This document shows positions 1 through 6,862 of a stretch of DNA of 8,091 nucleotides, piece by piece (position 1 is the stretch's first letter; every line of letters starts with the position of its first letter). Made by a program: the position numbers and the translations under genes. The DNA lies in NCBI GenBank assembly GCA_934278965.1, contig CAKQWL010000123.1:1-8091 (forward strand), given 5' to 3'. Origin of the DNA: an uncultured Clostridia bacterium (GTDB lineage Bacteria > Bacillota > Clostridia > Peptostreptococcales > Anaerovoracaceae). A model generated the notes under the pieces. It was given only the letters and a program-made list of their open reading frames with translations, ran no database searches and was not told the origin of the DNA.

Positions 1-1
1 G

Positions 2-577
2 GATACGGAGGTGCTGGTGGAGAGAGCGCTCGCGCTCATCGGGGAAGGCGGCCGAAAGATTCGGCGGGTGCTGGACCTTTGTACGGGGAGCGGAGCGATC
101 GCGGTGTCGCTGGCCAAGCTTTCGGCGGCGGACCTGACCGCTTCGGATATCAGCGGGGAGGCGCTTGAAACGGCGAGAAAAAACGCGGCAGAAAATCAGG
201 CGAAAGTTTCCTTTGTTTGCGGAGATTTGTTTTCACCGTTTCGCAAAAAATTGGGGCGGACGCGGTTTGATTTGATCGTTTCCAATCCGCCGTATATTCC
301 GACTGCCGTGATTCAGGAGCTGCAGACAGAAGTCCGGGATCATGAGCCGCATCTGGCGCTCGACGGAGGCGCAGACGGGTTGAGCTTTTACCGGCGGATT
401 ATCGAAGAAGCGCCGGATTTCCTGCGAAAGCGGGGGATCCTGCTCCTTGAGATCGGTTTTGATCAGGCAGAGGCCGTGACAGAGCTGGCGCATGCGCGCG
501 GGTGTTATCAGGAGGCGCAGGTTGTGCAGGATCTTGCGGGCCTCGATCGGGTCGTTGAGCTGCGGCTTCAAAGCTGA
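2..577 (+). CDS. prmC: Peptide chain release factor N5-glutamine methyltransferase PrmC, 5'-truncated by window edge
   Basis: SAM-dependent enzyme that methylates the glutamine of the GGQ motif in class I release factors. The reading frame is open to the window edge. Its first codons read D-T-E followed by VLVE, matching the conserved DTE(x)LVE stretch of PrmC just before the methyltransferase fold, so the GTG at position 11 is not the real start and the N-terminal helical domain lies outside the window. The SAM-binding loop DLCTGSGAIA is encoded at about 74-103. The NPPY substrate-glutamine motif (IVSNPPYI) is at about 275-298 and is diagnostic of the HemK/PrmC group. About 191 C-terminal residues are present and end normally at TGA. 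No terminator is obvious before the rpmE promoter. Its target RF1 is encoded two genes downstream. A paralogous N6-adenine or other NPPY methyltransferase is much less likely given the context. Confidence 0.93.
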   Translation, partial: DTEVLVERALALIGEGGRKIRRVLDLCTGSGAIAVSLAKLSAADLTASDISGEALETARKNAAENQAKVSFVCGDLFSPFRKKLGRTRFDLIVSNPPYIPTAVIQELQTEVRDHEPHLALDGGADGLSFYRRIIEEAPDFLRKRGILLLEIGFDQAEAVTELAHARGCYQEAQVVQDLAGLDRVVELRLQS

Positions 578-613
578 CGGATGCGAGGAATTGGAGTTTC
601 TTTCGGAAATTGC

Positions 614-642
614 TTGCAAACGGCGGAATTGTATGCTATCAT
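614..642 (+). promoter_or_regulatory. Sigma-A-type promoter of rpmE with extended -10
   Basis: The -35 box TTGCAA is at 614-619. After a 17-bp spacer comes the -10 box TATCAT at 637-642, preceded by a TGC (TGn extension) at 634-636. A start near 649 is predicted. The promoter lies in the only non-coding gap between prmC and rpmE. Confidence 0.7.
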
Positions 643-648
643 ATAAAG

Positions 649-725
649 GCTGCAAAGGAGCATACTAAAACTCCGGCAGACAAAATTTGCGGGGCGTAGG
701 CCTGAGCAGGAAAGGAAGGAAAAGC
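649..725 (+). promoter_or_regulatory. rpmE 5' leader, candidate ribosomal-protein leader structure
   Basis: The predicted transcript starts with about 77 nt of leader. Near its 5' end GCAAA (652-656) can pair with TTTGC (686-690). Stacked directly inside, GGAG (657-660) pairs with CTCC (671-674) around a 10-nt loop. A short CCT/AGG pairing (701-703 with 708-710) follows, then the GGAAGG ribosome binding site region (712-719) ahead of the ATG. L31 leaders that autoregulate rpmE are described in Firmicutes and other phyla. I cannot confirm from memory that this one matches their consensus, so the function is inferred. Confidence 0.4.
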
Positions 726-926
726 ATGAAGGAAGGAATCCATCCGGATTATAAGGAATGTAAAGTAACTTGCGCATGCGGCAACAGCTTTGTCACAAGA
801 TCGACAAAGGAAGAAATCAGACTGGACGTTTGCTCACAGTGCCACCCGTTCTTTACAGGACAGCAGAAATTCGTTAACAGAGGCGGAAGAGTCGAGAAGT
901 TCAAGAACAAGTATCATATCGACTAA
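726..926 (+). CDS. rpmE: 50S ribosomal protein L31 (bL31), zinc-binding C+ type
   Basis: Large-subunit ribosomal protein located at the central protuberance and intersubunit bridge. The 66-residue product begins MKEGIHPDY, the usual L31 start. It carries four cysteines (C16, C18, C36, C39) in the CxC...CxxC pattern of the zinc-containing C+ paralogue, as opposed to the zinc-free C- form induced under zinc limitation. The ATG at 726 is chosen over an in-frame upstream start at 687 because it matches the family N-terminus, sits behind a purine-rich GGAAGG site, and gives the normal length. It has its own promoter and terminator and so appears monocistronic. Being the C+ form, it probably belongs to the zinc-replete ribosome. 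Confidence 0.97.
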   Translation: MKEGIHPDYKECKVTCACGNSFVTRSTKEEIRLDVCSQCHPFFTGQQKFVNRGGRVEKFKNKYHID

Positions 927-955
927 TCGAGCCTGTTTTTACGAAAGAAGAATCC

Positions 956-999
956 AAAACACCGTGCGAATACCGTTTTCGCGCGGTGTTTTCTGTTTT
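956..999 (+). terminator. Intrinsic terminator of rpmE
   Basis: The arm at 956-968 (AAAACACCGTGCG) pairs with 980-992 (CGCGCGGTGTTTT) with a single T·G wobble and an 11-nt loop. A T-rich tail follows to 999. It lies 30 nt past the rpmE stop and just before the prfA promoter. Confidence 0.9.
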
Positions 1000-1005
1000 A
1001 CGCAC

Positions 1006-1034
1006 TTGTTAAGGATTTTTTTTTATGCTAAAAT
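1006..1034 (+). promoter_or_regulatory. Sigma-A-type promoter of prfA operon with extended -10
   Basis: TTGTTA at 1006-1011, a 17-bp spacer containing a T-run, TGC at 1026-1028 and TAAAAT at 1029-1034. It has the same TGn-extended design as the rpmE promoter and follows the rpmE terminator directly. It would start a 5' UTR of about 50 nt for prfA. Confidence 0.7.
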
Positions 1035-1092
1035 GAATAGTTAGATATCGAGAGAAGAAAGATAGAACAAACTATAAGGAGAATGTGATTTT

Positions 1093-2154
1093 ATGTTCGA
1101 TAAACTGGACTTTATCCTGGAGAAATATGAGGAGCTTTCACGGAAAGTTTCCGATCCGGAAATCATCGGCAACCAGCCGGTGTGGCAAAAGCATATGAAG
1201 GAAATGAGCGACATCGAACCGATCGTTCAGAAATACAGGGAATATAAGAAAGCAAAGTCGGATCTGGCGGGCGCAAAGGAGATGCTGGATTCCGGCGACG
1301 AAGAACTGAAGGAGATGGCAAAGGCCGAAATCGCGGAGCTGGAGGGACAGATCGAGACGTATGAGAACGAGCTCAAGATCTTGATGCTGCCAAAGGATCC
1401 GAATGATGATAAGAATGTTATTCTCGAAATTCGGGCCGGTACCGGTGGAGAGGAAGCGGCGCTGTTTGGAGCGGATCTTCTGCGGATGTACACCCGGTAT
1501 GCGGAGCGGAAGGGCTGGAAAACAGAATTGATGGAAATCAACGACACCGGACTTGGCGGCATCAAGGAAGCGGTCATGCTGATCAAGGGCAAGGGTGCCT
1601 ATTCCCGCCTGAAATACGAAAGCGGCGCACACCGGGTACAGCGTGTGCCGGAAACGGAGTCGTCCGGACGGATCCACACCTCGGCGGCGACGGTCGCAGT
1701 CTTGCCGGAGGTCGATGATGTGGAAGTGGAGATCAATCCGAATGATGTCCGGGTGGATGTGTACCGTTCCTCCGGAAACGGCGGGCAGAGCGTTAACACG
1801 ACGGATTCCGCGGTGCGTTTGACCCATATGCCGACAGGGCTTGTGGTAACCTGTCAGGATGAGAAGTCCCAGATCAAAAATAAGGAAAAGGCTTTTAAGG
1901 TGCTTCGTGCCCGTCTTTATGATATGAAGATCAGCGAGCAGAATAAAGAGCTGTCCGAGCAGCGGAAGAGCCAGGTCGGGACGGGAGACCGCTCCGAACG
2001 GATCCGGACATACAACTTCCCGCAGGGGCGGGTTTCCGATCACCGGATCGGTCTTACGATTTATAAGCTGGATTATTTCCTGGATGGAGATTTGGATGAA
2101 ATTATTGACGGTCTGATTACCAATGACCAGGCAGAAAAAATGAAAAACTTCTAA
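1093..2154 (+). CDS. prfA: Peptide chain release factor 1 (RF1)
   Basis: Class I release factor that reads UAA and UAG in the ribosomal A site and triggers peptidyl-tRNA hydrolysis. The 353-residue product has the usual RF1 length. The coiled N-terminal domain is followed by the stop-codon recognition tripeptide P186-E187-T188, the Firmicutes form of the RF1 PxT motif (RF2 has SPF there). The catalytic GGQ is at residues 230-232 inside the conserved [18 protein letters not shown] segment. Q232 is the residue PrmC methylates. AAGGAG at 1076-1081 lies 11 nt upstream of the ATG. It is the first gene of the unit continuing into ywlC. There is no programmed frameshift site of the kind seen in prfB genes, and none is expected for RF1. 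Confidence 0.98.
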   Translation: MFDKLDFILEKYEELSRKVSDPEIIGNQPVWQKHMKEMSDIEPIVQKYREYKKAKSDLAGAKEMLDSGDEELKEMAKAEIAELEGQIETYENELKILMLPKDPNDDKNVILEIRAGTGGEEAALFGADLLRMYTRYAERKGWKTELMEINDTGLGGIKEAVMLIKGKGAYSRLKYESGAHRVQRVPETESSGRIHTSAATVAVLPEVDDVEVEINPNDVRVDVYRSSGNGGQSVNTTDSAVRLTHMPTGLVVTCQDEKSQIKNKEKAFKVLRARLYDMKISEQNKELSEQRKSQVGTGDRSERIRTYNFPQGRVSDHRIGLTIYKLDYFLDGDLDEIIDGLITNDQAEKMKNF

Positions 2155-2219
2155 TGGAGAATTTTGAAGCAGAAGTTTCCAAAGGAAGAACAATAGAAAG
2201 GAAGCAGTGCGGAGAAGGT

Positions 2220-3308
2220 ATGGAGACGAAGATATTAAAGCCGACAGAGGAAGATATCAGACAGGCGGCTGAAATTATTCGGGAGGGCGGCCTGGTGGCA
2301 TTCCCGACCGAAACGGTATACGGTCTTGGGGCGGACGCGCTCAATCCGGAGGCCGCGGCGCGCATCTATCAGGTAAAAGGTCGGCCGAGCGACAATCCGA
2401 TGATCGTTCATATTGCGCGTGCCTCGGATATCGGACAGCTGACACCGAGACTTTCCCCGGATATTGTAGCGCTGATCGATCATTTCTGGCCGGGACCGCT
2501 GACGATGGTTGTTCAGAGAAAAGCGATCGTGCCGGATGTTACGACGGGCGGACTGGATACCGTCGCGGTGCGGATGCCGGATGATCCGGCGGCGCTTGCG
2601 CTGATCCGGGAGGCAGGATGTCCGATTGCCGCGCCGAGCGCAAATCTTTCCGGGAAGCCGAGTCCGACCAAAGCGCAGCATGTGATCGACGATCTCGGAG
2701 GCAAAATCGAGGCTGTCATCGCGGGCGGCGACTGCCGTGTCGGGATTGAATCGACCGTAGTCGATATGACCGGATCGGTTCCGACAATTTTGAGACCGGG
2801 AATTTTGACAGCAGAGGATATCGGAGCGGCACTGGGAAAAAAGGTTGAGTATGACAAGGCGCTCTTCGTTCGCCCACAGAACGGGCCGGAGACCGCAGTG
2901 CAAAAGGACGGATCTGCTGCTGCCGACGATAAGGAGAACAGTGCGGAGGCGGCGCTGGATGCCGGGTTTGATGCGGATTTTAAGCCGAAATCGCCGGGGA
3001 TGAAATACAAGCATTATGCGCCGAATGCCGAAATGGTCGTAATTGAAGGTCAGAGAGACAATGTAAAGGCCGAAATTCAGCGGCTGAAGCTTCTGAACGA
3101 GCAGCTGGGCAACCGGGTCGGAGTGATCCTGTTTGAGGAAAAGGCTTTCATAGAAGCGGCGCATGATCTGTTTGCCGATTTGCGGGAGATGGACAAAGAG
3201 GATGTGGATCTGATCCTGGCCGGAGCACTGTCCGATAATGACGGTGTCGGGTTTGCCGTAATGAACCGGATGCTCAAGAGCGCAGGATATAATATTGTAA
3301 AAGTGTGA
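2220..3308 (+). CDS. ywlC: L-threonylcarbamoyladenylate synthase, YrdC plus Sua5 domains (YwlC/TsaC2 type)
   Basis: Makes threonylcarbamoyl-AMP from threonine, bicarbonate and ATP, the first step of t6A37 synthesis in ANN-decoding tRNAs. The YrdC domain fills about residues 8-205, with FPTETVYGLGADA near the N-terminus, the K53-x-R55 substrate motif (KGRPSDNP) and S140-A-N142. The Sua5 extension begins with SPGMKYKHYAP (258-268), marking the longer two-domain form rather than single-domain TsaC. I prefer ATG 2220 (362 residues) because GGAGAAGG lies just upstream (2211-2218) and the product then starts METKILKPT. An in-frame ATG at 2154 overlaps the prfA stop (TAATG), has no good ribosome binding site and would add 22 non-conserved residues. 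The linker between domains (about 213-254) is long and rich in Ala, Asp and Glu. Probably translated from the prfA transcript. Confidence 0.94.
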   Translation: METKILKPTEEDIRQAAEIIREGGLVAFPTETVYGLGADALNPEAAARIYQVKGRPSDNPMIVHIARASDIGQLTPRLSPDIVALIDHFWPGPLTMVVQRKAIVPDVTTGGLDTVAVRMPDDPAALALIREAGCPIAAPSANLSGKPSPTKAQHVIDDLGGKIEAVIAGGDCRVGIESTVVDMTGSVPTILRPGILTAEDIGAALGKKVEYDKALFVRPQNGPETAVQKDGSAAADDKENSAEAALDAGFDADFKPKSPGMKYKHYAPNAEMVVIEGQRDNVKAEIQRLKLLNEQLGNRVGVILFEEKAFIEAAHDLFADLREMDKEDVDLILAGALSDNDGVGFAVMNRMLKSAGYNIVKV

Positions 3309-3346
3309 GAAAAGAATCAGCAGAGAAAGAATCGGGAGATACGAAA

Positions 3347-3820
3347 ATGAAAATCGCGCTTGCCTCCGATCACGGCGGCTTTGAATTGAAAAACGAGATC
3401 AAAAAATATTTGGAAGAGCGGATGAACAGCGGGGATCCGATCGACGGGACCGGAGAAAAGATTGAAGAAATCATCGATCTCGGAACCGATTCGGAAGAAT
3501 CGGTGGATTATCCGGAGTACGGAAAAAAATGCGCCGAGGCGGTTACCGGCGGCGCGGCGGATCGCGGGATCGTGGTCTGCGGCACCGGGATTGGCATCTC
3601 GATGGCCGCAAACAAGGTTCGCGGCGCGCGGTGCGCGCTCTGCACCTCTGTTCATATGGCTGAAATGACGCGGCGCCATAACGATGCGAATATGCTGGCG
3701 CTTGGCGGGAGAACGACAGAAACGGCTCTCGCGCTTGAAATTGTGGATGTGTGGCTCAAAACGCCGTTTGAAGGCGGCAGACACCAGAGACGGGTGGACA
3801 TGCTCGATCGCATGGGATAA
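3347..3820 (+). CDS. rpiB: Ribose-5-phosphate isomerase B
   Basis: Interconverts ribose 5-phosphate and ribulose 5-phosphate in the non-oxidative pentose phosphate pathway, or allose 6-phosphate in some relatives. The 157-residue product starts MKIALASDHGGFELK, the LacA/RpiB signature with D8-H9. GTDSEESVDYPEY is followed by C78-GTGIGISMAANK, where C78 is the expected catalytic base. H111 lies in the phosphate-site motif HNDAN, and GGRHQRRV is near the end. About 8-10 extra residues (SGDPIDGTGE area) sit between the first helix and the second strand. ATG 3347 is preferred over GTG 3305 because GGGAG (3334-3338) sits 8 nt upstream and the signature begins there. It follows ywlC by 38 nt without a promoter or terminator. 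In Bacillus, rpiB (ywlF) also lies between prfA and upp. Confidence 0.95.
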   Translation: MKIALASDHGGFELKNEIKKYLEERMNSGDPIDGTGEKIEEIIDLGTDSEESVDYPEYGKKCAEAVTGGAADRGIVVCGTGIGISMAANKVRGARCALCTSVHMAEMTRRHNDANMLALGGRTTETALALEIVDVWLKTPFEGGRHQRRVDMLDRMG

Positions 3821-3846
3821 TATTTCAGCGGAAAACGGCTTTGCAG

Positions 3847-3875
3847 TTCACAAAAAAATGAAAATGTTGTATGAT
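3847..3875 (+). promoter_or_regulatory. Sigma-A-type promoter of upp-tyrS unit
   Basis: TTCACA (3847-3852) and TATGAT (3870-3875) are each one base from consensus and are separated by 17 bp. They lie in the 97-nt gap between rpiB and upp. I see no convincing terminator in this gap, so read-through from the prfA operon is possible. Confidence 0.65.
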
Positions 3876-3917
3876 TGATGAAGTAAAGAAAGCACAAGAT
3901 GCGGAAGGAGAACAAAA

Positions 3918-4547
3918 ATGGGAAAAGTTTATGTATTTGATCATCCGTTGATTCAGCATAAGACAGCGCTGATGCGTCAGATTCAGACGGGAACAAAGGA
4001 TTTCAGACAGCTGGTAAAAGAAATTACGGAGCTGATGGCGTATGAGGCGACAAGGGATCTTCCGCTCAAGGATGTAGAGATTGAAACGCCGATCTGCAAG
4101 GCCAATGTAAAAATGCTGGAGGGAGAGGATATCGCAATCGTTCCGATCCTGAGAGCCGGACTTGGTATGGTGGACGGGATGCTGGCGCTGGTGCCGAACG
4201 CAAAGGTCGGTCACATCGGACTCTACCGCGACCCGAAGACGCATGAGCCGGTAGAATATTCCTGCAAGCTTCCGGAAGAGATCGAGAAGCGGCAGATCTT
4301 CGTGATCGATCCGATGCTCGCGACCGGCGGAAGCGCGTCCGCGGCGATCGATTTTGTAAAGCAGCGCGGCGGCAAAGATATCGTGTTCATGTGCCTGATT
4401 GCGGCGCCGGAAGGCATCGAAACACTGCAGAAGGCGCATCCGGATGTAGACATCTTCATCGCGGCCAAGGATGAACGCCTGAACGAAAACGCTTATATTG
4501 TACCGGGTCTCGGCGATGCAGGAGACCGGATTTTCGGAACGAAGTAA
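3918..4547 (+). CDS. upp: Uracil phosphoribosyltransferase
   Basis: Cytosolic pyrimidine salvage enzyme joining uracil and PRPP to give UMP. The 209-residue product has full family length. The PRPP-binding loop is [15 protein letters not shown], with D131-P-M-L-A-T-G-G-S139. Upstream lies [11 protein letters not shown], and the C-terminus carries the conserved [12 protein letters not shown] uracil-binding segment. AAGGAG (3905-3910) is 7 nt before the ATG. It is followed by tyrS after 48 nt of purine-rich sequence without promoter or terminator, so the two are probably co-transcribed. The location after rpiB matches a known Firmicutes neighbourhood. Confidence 0.98.
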   Translation: MGKVYVFDHPLIQHKTALMRQIQTGTKDFRQLVKEITELMAYEATRDLPLKDVEIETPICKANVKMLEGEDIAIVPILRAGLGMVDGMLALVPNAKVGHIGLYRDPKTHEPVEYSCKLPEEIEKRQIFVIDPMLATGGSASAAIDFVKQRGGKDIVFMCLIAAPEGIETLQKAHPDVDIFIAAKDERLNENAYIVPGLGDAGDRIFGTK

Positions 4548-4595
4548 AAAGCGGAAAAAAGTAAGAGAAACAAAGCGAAAGCAAGGAGGAAAGGC

Positions 4596-5924
4596 ATGAA
4601 GAATTTCATACCGGACAGTGTCAGCAAATTTGACAACGTATACGATGTATTGAAGGAAAGAGGATTCATCGAGCAGACGACGGATGACGAGGCGATCCGG
4701 GAGCTTCTCGGAAAGGAGAAGATCAAGTTCTATATCGGATTTGATCCGACGGCGGACTGCCTTCATGTAGGACATTTTATGCAGGTTATCATCATGATGT
4801 ACATGCAGAAGTACGGGCATACTCCGGTAGTGCTTCTCGGCGGAGGCACCGGCATGGTCGGGGATCCTTCCGGCAGAACGGATATGCGTCAGATGATGAC
4901 GATTGATACGATTGAAAATAACTGCAATCAGTTCAAATCTCTGTTCGACCGTTTTATTGAGTTTGATGAAGAATGGAAATACGAGGGGAACGACGGTGTC
5001 TATGCCCCGGGAAAGGAAAATAAGACGCCGGAGCCGGGAAAGGCGATCAGTGTAAACAACGCGGCGTGGCTGCGTCCGATTAACTATGTAGAATTTATTC
5101 GGGAAATCGGACCGCATTTCAGCGTAAATGAAATGCTGCGGGCTGAATGCTATAAGCAGAGAATGGAGAAAGGCCTCTCATTCCTGGAATTCAATTACAT
5201 GCTGATGCAGTCCTACGACTTCATGGTGATGGCCCGTGATTTCGATGTAAAGATGCAGTTTGGCGGCAACGACCAGTGGTCCAATATCCTCGGGGGAACG
5301 AAGCTGACCAAGCGTGCCTGCGGAAAAGATGTATACGGTATGACATTTGCACTCCTTACAACATCGGACGGCAAGAAGATGGGCAAGACGCAGAAGGGCG
5401 CACTCTGGCTTCGCGCGGATCGCACCTCGCCGTATGAGTTTTTCCAGTACTGGAGAAATGTTGAGGATGCGGATGTAAATAAATGCCTGAGGATGCTGAC
5501 ATTCCTGCCGATGGAAGAGGTAGAGCGTCTCTCGTCTCTTCCGGGAGCAGAGATCAACCAGGCAAAGGAGATCCTGGCGTACGAAGTTACCAAGCTTGTC
5601 CACGGGGAAGAGGAAGCGAAAAAGGCGCTGGAAGGTGCACGGGCTGCTTTCGGCGGCGGCGGAAGCACGGAAAACATGCCGACGACGAAGATGGAACGGG
5701 CCGTATTCGAAGGCGAGGGAATCGGGGTTGTGACCCTGATCCGCCAGCTGGGACTTGTTCCGAGCAACGGTGAGGGCTTCCGGACGATCGAACAGGGCGG
5801 TTTGACGCTCGGAGGCGTAAAAGTAACCGATAGGAAGATGAATGTTACGGAAGCGTTGTTTGAGGATGGAAAGCTGATCATTCAAAAAGGAAAGAAGACA
5901 TTCCACGTAATTGAACTCGTTTAG
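4596..5924 (+). CDS. tyrS: Tyrosyl-tRNA synthetase
   Basis: Class I synthetase charging tRNA-Tyr. The Rossmann catalytic domain carries the HIGH-type motif H57-V-G-H60 and the KMSKS-type motif K261-M-G-K-T265. Between them are the tyrosine and tRNA-binding stretches [10 protein letters not shown] and GGNDQWSNI. The C-terminal S4 RNA-binding domain covers roughly the last 70 residues ([12 protein letters not shown]...). At 442 residues it is longer than typical TyrRS (about 400-425). Most of the excess is a polar insert at residues 125-153, before the NNAAWL segment. A strong AAGGAGG (4583-4589) sits 6 nt before the ATG. The upstream gap is far too short for a T-box leader, so this copy is not controlled by a proximal T-box. 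Confidence 0.98.
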   Translation: MKNFIPDSVSKFDNVYDVLKERGFIEQTTDDEAIRELLGKEKIKFYIGFDPTADCLHVGHFMQVIIMMYMQKYGHTPVVLLGGGTGMVGDPSGRTDMRQMMTIDTIENNCNQFKSLFDRFIEFDEEWKYEGNDGVYAPGKENKTPEPGKAISVNNAAWLRPINYVEFIREIGPHFSVNEMLRAECYKQRMEKGLSFLEFNYMLMQSYDFMVMARDFDVKMQFGGNDQWSNILGGTKLTKRACGKDVYGMTFALLTTSDGKKMGKTQKGALWLRADRTSPYEFFQYWRNVEDADVNKCLRMLTFLPMEEVERLSSLPGAEINQAKEILAYEVTKLVHGEEEAKKALEGARAAFGGGGSTENMPTTKMERAVFEGEGIGVVTLIRQLGLVPSNGEGFRTIEQGGLTLGGVKVTDRKMNVTEALFEDGKLIIQKGKKTFHVIELV

Positions 5925-5959
5925 AAACAGTTTTGATGAAGCAGGAACGGAGAAAAGCG

Positions 5960-6625
5960 ATGAGGAAGATAAAGTCAGTACGCGATCAGGTCTATGAGCA
6001 TGTCGTGCATATGATTCGGACGGGTGAACTGGATTTCGGAGAAAAGGTGAATATTCTGGAGCTCCAGGAGGTTCTCGAGGTCAGCCGGCCGCCAATCAAT
6101 GAGGCGCTGATCCAGCTCGCCGCCGACGGATTTCTGGATAACATCCCGAGAAAAGGGTTTTTCGTAAAAGCGTTAACACGGAAGGAAATCGACGACATGT
6201 TCGATATTATTACCGTGTTGGATATTCATGTTTTGGAAAAGGTGATGGACAATGTCACGGATCGGAACATCGATATGCTGCGGATGATTGTCAGCCGAAT
6301 GGATGAGGCAATTGAAAAGAGAAATTACGACGAGTATTATGAACTTCAGGAAGGCTTCCACCGCGCCTATCTGGAATTCTGCGGAAATCCGACATTGATT
6401 GAAATGATGCACGATTTGATGCGGAAGGTACTGCGGACGACGGCCTTCTCCGACAATACGGAGGATCTTTTCGCGTATTTCCGTGAGGCCAATCGGGATC
6501 ATGAAGAGATTGTAAAATGCATTGAGAAAAAGAATCGGGCAGAGCTTCCGGGTTTGATGCGAAAACACTGGCTGGAAAATTCCGGTTCTCCGAATGTGTA
6601 TACGGGAAAGAAAAAAGAATCGTAA
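5960..6625 (+). CDS. GntR-family transcriptional regulator, FCD (FadR-like) subfamily
   Basis: DNA-binding regulator of unknown target. Residues 1-65 form a winged helix-turn-helix: SVRDQVYEHVVHMIRTGEL, then LQEVLEVSRPPINEALIQL as the recognition region and a wing ending PRKGFFVKAL. The rest is an all-helical FCD ligand domain, with H134 in FHRAY, H181 in DHEEI and H203 in KHW at the usual metal-ligand positions. The acidic residue usual four residues before the first of these His appears to be Q here. ATG 5960 (221 residues) is chosen because GGAG (5949-5952) lies 7 nt upstream. TTG 5933 and ATG 5936 lack a site. It follows tyrS by 35 nt and is likely in the upp-tyrS transcript. A promoter with a large inverted repeat lies just downstream, so rplM or its own read-through may be a target. 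That is inference only. Confidence 0.9.
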   Translation: MRKIKSVRDQVYEHVVHMIRTGELDFGEKVNILELQEVLEVSRPPINEALIQLAADGFLDNIPRKGFFVKALTRKEIDDMFDIITVLDIHVLEKVMDNVTDRNIDMLRMIVSRMDEAIEKRNYDEYYELQEGFHRAYLEFCGNPTLIEMMHDLMRKVLRTTAFSDNTEDLFAYFREANRDHEEIVKCIEKKNRAELPGLMRKHWLENSGSPNVYTGKKKES

Positions 6626-6630
6626 AGGTA

Positions 6631-6659
6631 TTGACTTTGCGGCGGGCAGCGTATAAAAT
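6631..6659 (+). promoter_or_regulatory. Sigma-A-type promoter of rplM-rpsI
   Basis: TTGACT (6631-6636), a 17-bp spacer and TAAAAT (6654-6659), both one base from consensus, begin 6 bp after the gntR-family stop. Predicted start near 6666, giving a leader of about 230 nt before rplM. Confidence 0.75.
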
Positions 6660-6677
6660 GAGGTGTACGCTGTCCGC
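6642..6677. repeat. 12-bp inverted repeat bracketing the rplM -10 box (candidate operator)
   Basis: Left arm GCGGGCAGCGTA (6642-6653) and right arm TACGCTGTCCGC (6666-6677) are reverse complements at 11 of 12 positions. The 12-bp spacer begins exactly with the -10 hexamer and ends near the predicted start site. As DNA this would suit a dimeric repressor. As RNA it can only form in transcripts reading through from upstream, because a start near 6666 leaves out the left arm. Confidence 0.6.
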
Positions 6678-6688
6678 AGTGCGTTTTT
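6667..6688 (+). terminator. Weak terminator-like hairpin at the 5' end of the rplM transcript
   Basis: ACGC (6667-6670) pairs with GCGT (6681-6684), extendable by TG/CA across a 2-nt bulge, and is followed by a run of Ts ending at 6688. It uses the right arm of the overlapping inverted repeat, so the two folds exclude each other. The stem is short; termination here is only a possibility. Confidence 0.25.
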
Positions 6689-6779
6689 GTGTGCGATGTA
6701 CAGGGAAAGTGCGCGGATGCGTGATCGGGAGTACCGGATGGGTCTGCCGTCCAGGGCTTCCAGCTAATTGATTTAGTGG

Positions 6780-6862
6780 GCCGAAAAAGCTTTGAGAGAA
6801 AGATGCGCCGGGCACGGTGCCTGCCGTCTCTTAAAACGGAGTAGGTACAGCCGAACAAGCTT
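6780..6862 (+). repeat. Direct repeat GCCGAA(A/C)AAGCTT in the rplM leader
   Basis: Copies at 6780-6792 and 6850-6862 match at 12 of 13 bases and are exactly 70 nt apart. A second shared octamer, CTGCCGTC, precedes each copy (6744-6751 and 6821-6828), in the same order. Because AAGCTT is self-complementary, the two copies can also pair with each other and enclose hairpin 2. Confidence 0.6.

Noticed and set aside
687..725. Upstream in-frame start for rpmE adding 13 residues
   Set aside because: The added residues overlap the ribosome binding site and are not found in L31; ATG 726 fits the family start.
1138..2193. Long antisense open frame of 351 codons opposite prfA
   Set aside because: Shadow of a well-supported RF1 gene. 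The translation has no family features, and no ribosome binding site precedes it.
2154..2219. Upstream ATG for ywlC overlapping the prfA stop
   Set aside because: The TAATG overlap hints at coupling, but there is no good Shine-Dalgarno and the extra 22 residues are not family-like. ATG 2220 has GGAGAAGG.
3821..3846. Terminator after rpiB
   Set aside because: Only a three-pair AGC/GCT match is available and no T tract follows, so read-through into upp cannot be excluded.
3841..3846. TTGCAG as the -35 box of upp
   Set aside because: It would leave a 23-bp spacer to TATGAT. TTCACA at 3847 gives 17 bp.
4548..4595. T-box or other leader before tyrS
   Set aside because: Only 48 nt of purine-rich sequence with no stem, no T-box consensus and no terminator.
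3825..5117. Antisense open frame of 430 codons opposite upp and tyrS
   Set aside because: Spans two intact conserved genes and their gap. Its product is Arg/His/Phe-rich without recognisable motifs.
6696..6767. A 23-codon reading frame in the rplM leader
   Set aside because: No ribosome binding site, and its stop lies inside hairpin 1. More likely chance within a structured RNA.
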